Shown here: piece after piece, positions 61,410-64,000 of the stretch
How positions within the stretch are numbered: position 1 is the first letter of the stretch
Layout of the letters: every line of letters begins with the position of its first letter
Assembly (NCBI RefSeq): GCF_964019385.1
Contig: NC_088645.1
Span: 7,414,175 to 7,478,174 of the forward strand
Length of the DNA: 64,000 nucleotides
Direction of reading: 5' to 3'
Source: Sycon ciliatum
Taxonomy: Eukaryota; Porifera; Calcarea; Leucosolenida; Sycettidae
Position numbers and translations under genes: made by a program
The notes under the pieces: generated by a model
Told to the model about the DNA's origin: nothing
The model's database searches: none
The model's input: only the letters and a program-made list of their open reading frames with translations

Positions 61410-62129
61410 TTAGCAGGCTTGGACACCAGAGTGTGACGTGTATGTACATGTGTTGACGAGTTGGTGAAGACCAAATGGACTGAGCGTGCGATACAATTCA
61501 GCACGGGCAGTATTGGTGGAATCTGTCGAACACCATGACGTGTGCTTGCTGTTAAAATCACCTGTCAAGATAACGTGAGAAGATGAAAAAGGAACAGTAA
61601 TGAGTACGTCTTCGAGAGTCTGGCAGTACCTTGCTATATCTGTTGGCTTAGCAGAAGGTGGACGATAACTGCAGCAGAGGAGGATCGGCTCAGCTGCAGC
61701 CGGATACGGCTGGAGTTGAACCCAAACGGCTTCGCACCCATCGCGAGCTAGATCGGGACGCATGGCAACAGACTTAAACTTATTCTGTCGAACAAGGATA
61801 GAGACACCACCATAACCTCTTGCACTTGTCGCGGACTTATTCTCTGCAGGGGGCCTGTCCCTCCGGAAGGTGTCATAACGCGTACTTGTAATATTAAGTG
61901 CAATATTCGGGTCGAGCCAGGTTTCAGTTAGGCAGATTATGTCAGGCTGCCACTCTTCAGCAACAATAGTAAGCTCTGTACACTTATTTACTACAGAACG
62001 ACAGTTTGTTGATAGGAGTGTGAGCTGGGGTGGTGTAGAATGCTGGTGAGTGGGAAGGGAGTGTCTGGTAGGAAAGAATGGGTGTGCGTGTGGGTTCAGT
62101 GAGGAAGGTGGGTGTGGGTCCAATTGCAT
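61410..62129 (-). CDS. LINE apurinic-like endonuclease domain
   Basis: 239 residues with LTLLSTNCRSVVNKCTEL, IICLTETWL (catalytic Glu), GGVSILV, ILLCCSYRPPS, VILTGDFNSKHTSW (Asp/Asn pair) and GLHQLVN. The usual final motifs SLDLVFSN and ASDHAIV occur at about 61405-61325 in a shifted frame. The frame then returns to that of the reverse transcriptase. Two one-base indels about 80-100 bp apart therefore separate the domains, and this copy cannot make one continuous polyprotein as sequenced. Confidence 0.85.
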   Translation of the reverse strand: MQLDPHPPSSLNPHAHPFFPTRHSLPTHQHSTPPQLTLLSTNCRSVVNKCTELTIVAEEWQPDIICLTETWLDPNIALNITSTRYDTFRRDRPPAENKSATSARGYGGVSILVRQNKFKSVAMRPDLARDGCEAVWVQLQPYPAAAEPILLCCSYRPPSAKPTDIARYCQTLEDVLITVPFSSSHVILTGDFNSKHTSWCSTDSTNTARAELYRTLSPFGLHQLVNTCTYTSHSGVQAC

Positions 62130-62150
62130 GGTTTAGTTACTTGCAGACTG

Positions 62151-62511
62151 ATCCAAGGTTGTGCTGTCATATTATACATTACATCGTTATGCAGAGCTCA
62201 CTGACTTGTCAGTTCGAGCACTCTGGCAAGGTACGTTCGGGCCCGGTTTAAATCTGGCTTTGGAAAATATATTTTTCATTGCTACCAGATTCGGCCTCAT
62301 TTCCTCTGTGCTGCGCTGACGAGTCCACAAAGGACGAAACAGTTCTGGCCGCAGATTGAGTATTATACATCACACACACTTGAGAGGAATCAAAAGCGTT
62401 TCTGCATTACATTTTTGTGTGGCGACTGTGTAACGTCGTATAGGGGAACTACGATCGAATCTACGCTGGTGCATATGAACTGTGCACAATTACGGAATTT
62501 GTCTCGCAAAG
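62151..62511 (+). promoter_or_regulatory. Upstream region of the second full-length proline-rich gene
   Basis: From about 62405 the sequence is nearly the same as 42035-42130 (GTGTGGCGACTGTGTAACGT, AGGGGAACTACGATCGAATC, GTGCATATGAACTGTGCAC). Confidence 0.6.
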
Positions 62512-62519
62512 TATAAAAG
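62512..62519 (+). promoter_or_regulatory. TATA box
   Basis: TATAAAAG, 48 bp upstream of the short upstream ORF, in the conserved core promoter block. Confidence 0.75.
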
Positions 62520-62559
62520 GCGGTGCCGTTTTTCTGTTTTTGTTTCGGGACTTCACAAT

Positions 62560-62652
62560 ATGCCAGAGGAGCAACTACAGCAAATTAGCCAACTGGACGC
62601 AGGTACATTGCAAATCTTGAAAAGATCAGCCAGCCGCTTTTTTTGTGTCTAA
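62560..62652 (+). CDS. Conserved 30-codon upstream ORF
   Basis: ATG at 62560 begins MPEEQLQQISQLDAGTLQ and ends at TAA 62650-62652, four bases before the main ATG at 62657. It is two codons shorter than the 42178 copy, with indels in the middle and end but the same frame start and peptide core. Confidence 0.6.
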   Translation: MPEEQLQQISQLDAGTLQILKRSASRFFCV

Positions 62653-62656
62653 GACC

Positions 62657-63433
62657 ATGGACATGGAGGGCAAACAACAAGAGCAAGGTTCACTATCTGT
62701 GTCTGTGACCGAAGTATGTCGGGATACAGTTCCACCTCCTCTACCTCCACGTCGACGGGCTCGTCAACCATCAGCTTTGGTGGCAGCATCAGCATGTGCG
62801 AGGTCACCACCACCGCCACCTCTCCCCCCACGTGGGCCTGCTCTACCACCGCGGGATTACCCAACATCAGGCCGAGCTACTGCTGCTGCCATGTGGGCAA
62901 ATCAGGCTCCCGAAAATGCTGTGGCAACAACAGGTAGCGCTGTGTCGGATACAGATTACACGCCCATGGATTCTACTCCCTTGAGGCATCAAGGCGGGGA
63001 AAATGGAGCCGTACAGGATTCAGACTACGGGCCAATGCATCACACTGCCATGAGGCGCAAAGTTAGACGACCTCGCGCCCCACGTATGCAGCCTATAATG
63101 GAAGGCGTTGTCATGGTAACCGAAGTGCCATGTATTCCCACGGCTGCAGCACTGCAAGCTGTGGCCCCACATGGTGTTCGTGCCATGCAGCGAATCATGA
63201 AACTTCCGCCGTCCACATTACCGTTCGAGCCGGAACCGCTTGAATGGCCAGAGTTCAAGCCCAGTTACTTTGAGGAGGTCGCTAAAGCTAGAGCGTATGA
63301 AGCGGCACGTCACCAAGGCAGTGCTGCCGATACAGCCGCTGCCGGAGATGCAGGCCGTGCCAAAGTCGTCCAGGCAAAGAAAAAGAAGAAGTCCCGGATT
63401 GCGAAGTTCTTTGAGTGGCGAAAGAACGAGTAA
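62657..63433 (+). CDS. Proline-rich, YTPM-motif, polybasic-tailed protein (full length, paralogue)
   Basis: 258 residues from ATG 62657 (ACCATGG context); a second in-frame ATG at 62663 corresponds to the start used in the 42287 copy. Same layout: PPPLPPRRRAR, PPPPPLPPRGP, PPRDYP, one DYTPM (the second tyrosine repeat is DSTPL and the third DYGPM, so two of the three motifs have changed), RRKVRRPRAPR, EVPCIPTAAALQAVAPHG, EWPEFKPSYFEEVA and a KKKKKSRIAKFFEW-type tail extended by RKNE. The 3' flank differs entirely from the 43 kb copy and lacks TTTTAGTCTA repeats. Function unknown; see the 42287 entry for inferred roles. Confidence 0.75.
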   Translation: MDMEGKQQEQGSLSVSVTEVCRDTVPPPLPPRRRARQPSALVAASACARSPPPPPLPPRGPALPPRDYPTSGRATAAAMWANQAPENAVATTGSAVSDTDYTPMDSTPLRHQGGENGAVQDSDYGPMHHTAMRRKVRRPRAPRMQPIMEGVVMVTEVPCIPTAAALQAVAPHGVRAMQRIMKLPPSTLPFEPEPLEWPEFKPSYFEEVAKARAYEAARHQGSAADTAAAGDAGRAKVVQAKKKKKSRIAKFFEWRKNE

Positions 63434-63650
63434 ATAGAGAGGTTTAGCATAATGAAATTCGTCTGAATTTTCGTTAGATTTTGAATCCCGGGAACGAGTA
63501 ACGAAACTGGCAACGAACTTCGGGACACACACTCCCAGAAAACATCAATCCAACGAAGTTTGGTCTGTCGACTTTTCGTACCGCGATCACATGAGAATTT
63601 TTCCTTTCCTTTCGACATTTTTTTCTGAGGTCCTTGTTTTCACGACCAGA
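63434..63650. other. Short spacer
   Basis: No repeat or gene recognised. The 3' flank of the proline-rich gene breaks from its paralogue directly after the stop codon. Confidence 0.35.
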
Positions 63651-64000
63651 ATGTCCGAGCCGAACTCAAATCCTGCAGTTTCTGCAGCTGCTGTTACCTC
63701 TGGTGATCAGGAGGGACGACGACCTACGTGGGATCTGCAGATGGATCTAATGATGCTTTGTGAGGTCGATGGCGAATTGTTTCTTGCGGAAATAACGCAC
63801 GAATGAAGAAGCAGCTCTGCTGCTTTCCCAGAGCGATGAGAGATTTCAAGTGCTGGGCTGAAAAATAAAGGGCTTGTGGATCGGCTTCATCTCCTGCTCA
63901 AGAAACATTCGAGTGGTGAGGCCACCAGTTTACGAAAGTCGGGGATTGACGAGGATTGTATTTCGCGGGGATTTCCGCGACATCCACGGTATCCACCAGT
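63651..64000 (+). pseudogene. Myb/SANT-like DNA-binding domain relic, cut by window end
   Basis: From MSEPNSNPAVSAA (63651) the frame reads EGRRPTWDLQMDLMMLCEVD, like the first helix of Myb/SANT-like or trihelix domains, and stops at 63804-63806. A second frame from about 63868 reads LVDRLHLLLKKHSSGEATSL and RKSGIDED, the usual end of such domains (R-D/D-R-x-x-x-LL-K-x-H...SGI/T-E/DE). A frameshift or intron would be needed to join them. Could be a cellular gene or the Myb-like protein of a Harbinger element. Confidence 0.45.

Larger units (their letters stand above)
58956..62150 (-). mobile_element. Near full-length CR1/L2/jockey-type LINE
   Basis: Contains an endonuclease frame (61410-62129) and a reverse transcriptase frame (59130-61382), then a 3' UTR ending in (AAAT)n, seen as (TTTA)n at 58956-58979 on the plus strand. 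It is the longest LINE copy in the window. An ORF1 upstream of the endonuclease was not seen. It interrupts the upstream duplicated block of the 62.6 kb gene. Confidence 0.85.

Overview
This is a eukaryotic, almost certainly invertebrate metazoan, genomic window. The evidence is the tRNA-derived SINE-like repeats, the many decayed non-LTR retrotransposons, the TATA-box and AATAAA-bearing single-exon genes, the abundant ACATGTACATGT-type palindromic simple repeats, and a 200-N scaffold gap at 5153-5352. A sponge or another early-branching marine animal is my best guess, but nothing here proves the species. Nothing prokaryotic was seen.

Host-type genes are few and intronless. Two paralogous genes on the minus strand (191-1687 and 15736-17244) encode secreted, cysteine-rich, probably GPI-anchored proteins. 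Each has a segment whose cysteine spacing matches the Frizzled-type CRD. A local family of proline-rich proteins combines SH3-ligand-like PPPLPPRR motifs, repeated YTPM tyrosine motifs and, in the full-length members, a polybasic C-terminus. It has two full-length members (42287-43036 and 62657-63433), one truncated member (34300-35037) and two degraded members (about 35760-36505 and 40690-41140). The two full-length members share a TATA box and a conserved short upstream ORF. Three 3' flanks carry a reiterated TGTTTTAGTCTA motif. Two further unrecognised proteins with internal repeats lie at 29164-29766 and 57380-58096.

Most of the remaining sequence is mobile DNA. It includes a nearly intact Ty3/Gypsy element with identical LTRs (20399-25372). 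There are non-LTR (CR1/L2/jockey-like) fragments at 2842, 8118, 10559, 25480, 38511 and 58956-62150. DNA transposon derivatives with clear terminal repeats and target duplications include Harbinger-like (2544, 7694, 32290), piggyBac-like (46914), TA-duplicating (12033) and hAT-like (48785) elements. There is also a Mutator-type transposase relic (51365-52440), and many foldback or palindromic elements.

The most striking layer is RNA. At least seven sequences fold as type I hammerhead self-cleaving ribozymes, and an eighth is degenerate. Seven of the eight sit in the terminal repeats of two Penelope-like retroelement families (5.8-6.7 kb; 26.6-27.0, 36.8-38.4, 45.9-47.7 and about 51.1 kb). Two of these loci carry mirror-image copies on both strands. 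The eighth, at 30209-30293, is the best folded and has no recognised protein partner.

The 34-43 kb interval can be read as a history: tandem duplication of the proline-rich gene, insertion of a Penelope-like palindrome with a 9-bp target duplication in the 3' flank of copy 2, then insertion of a LINE with an ACTT duplication. The uninterrupted copy 1 preserves the empty site. The 62.6 kb gene appears to have had its upstream region split by the 59-62 kb LINE.
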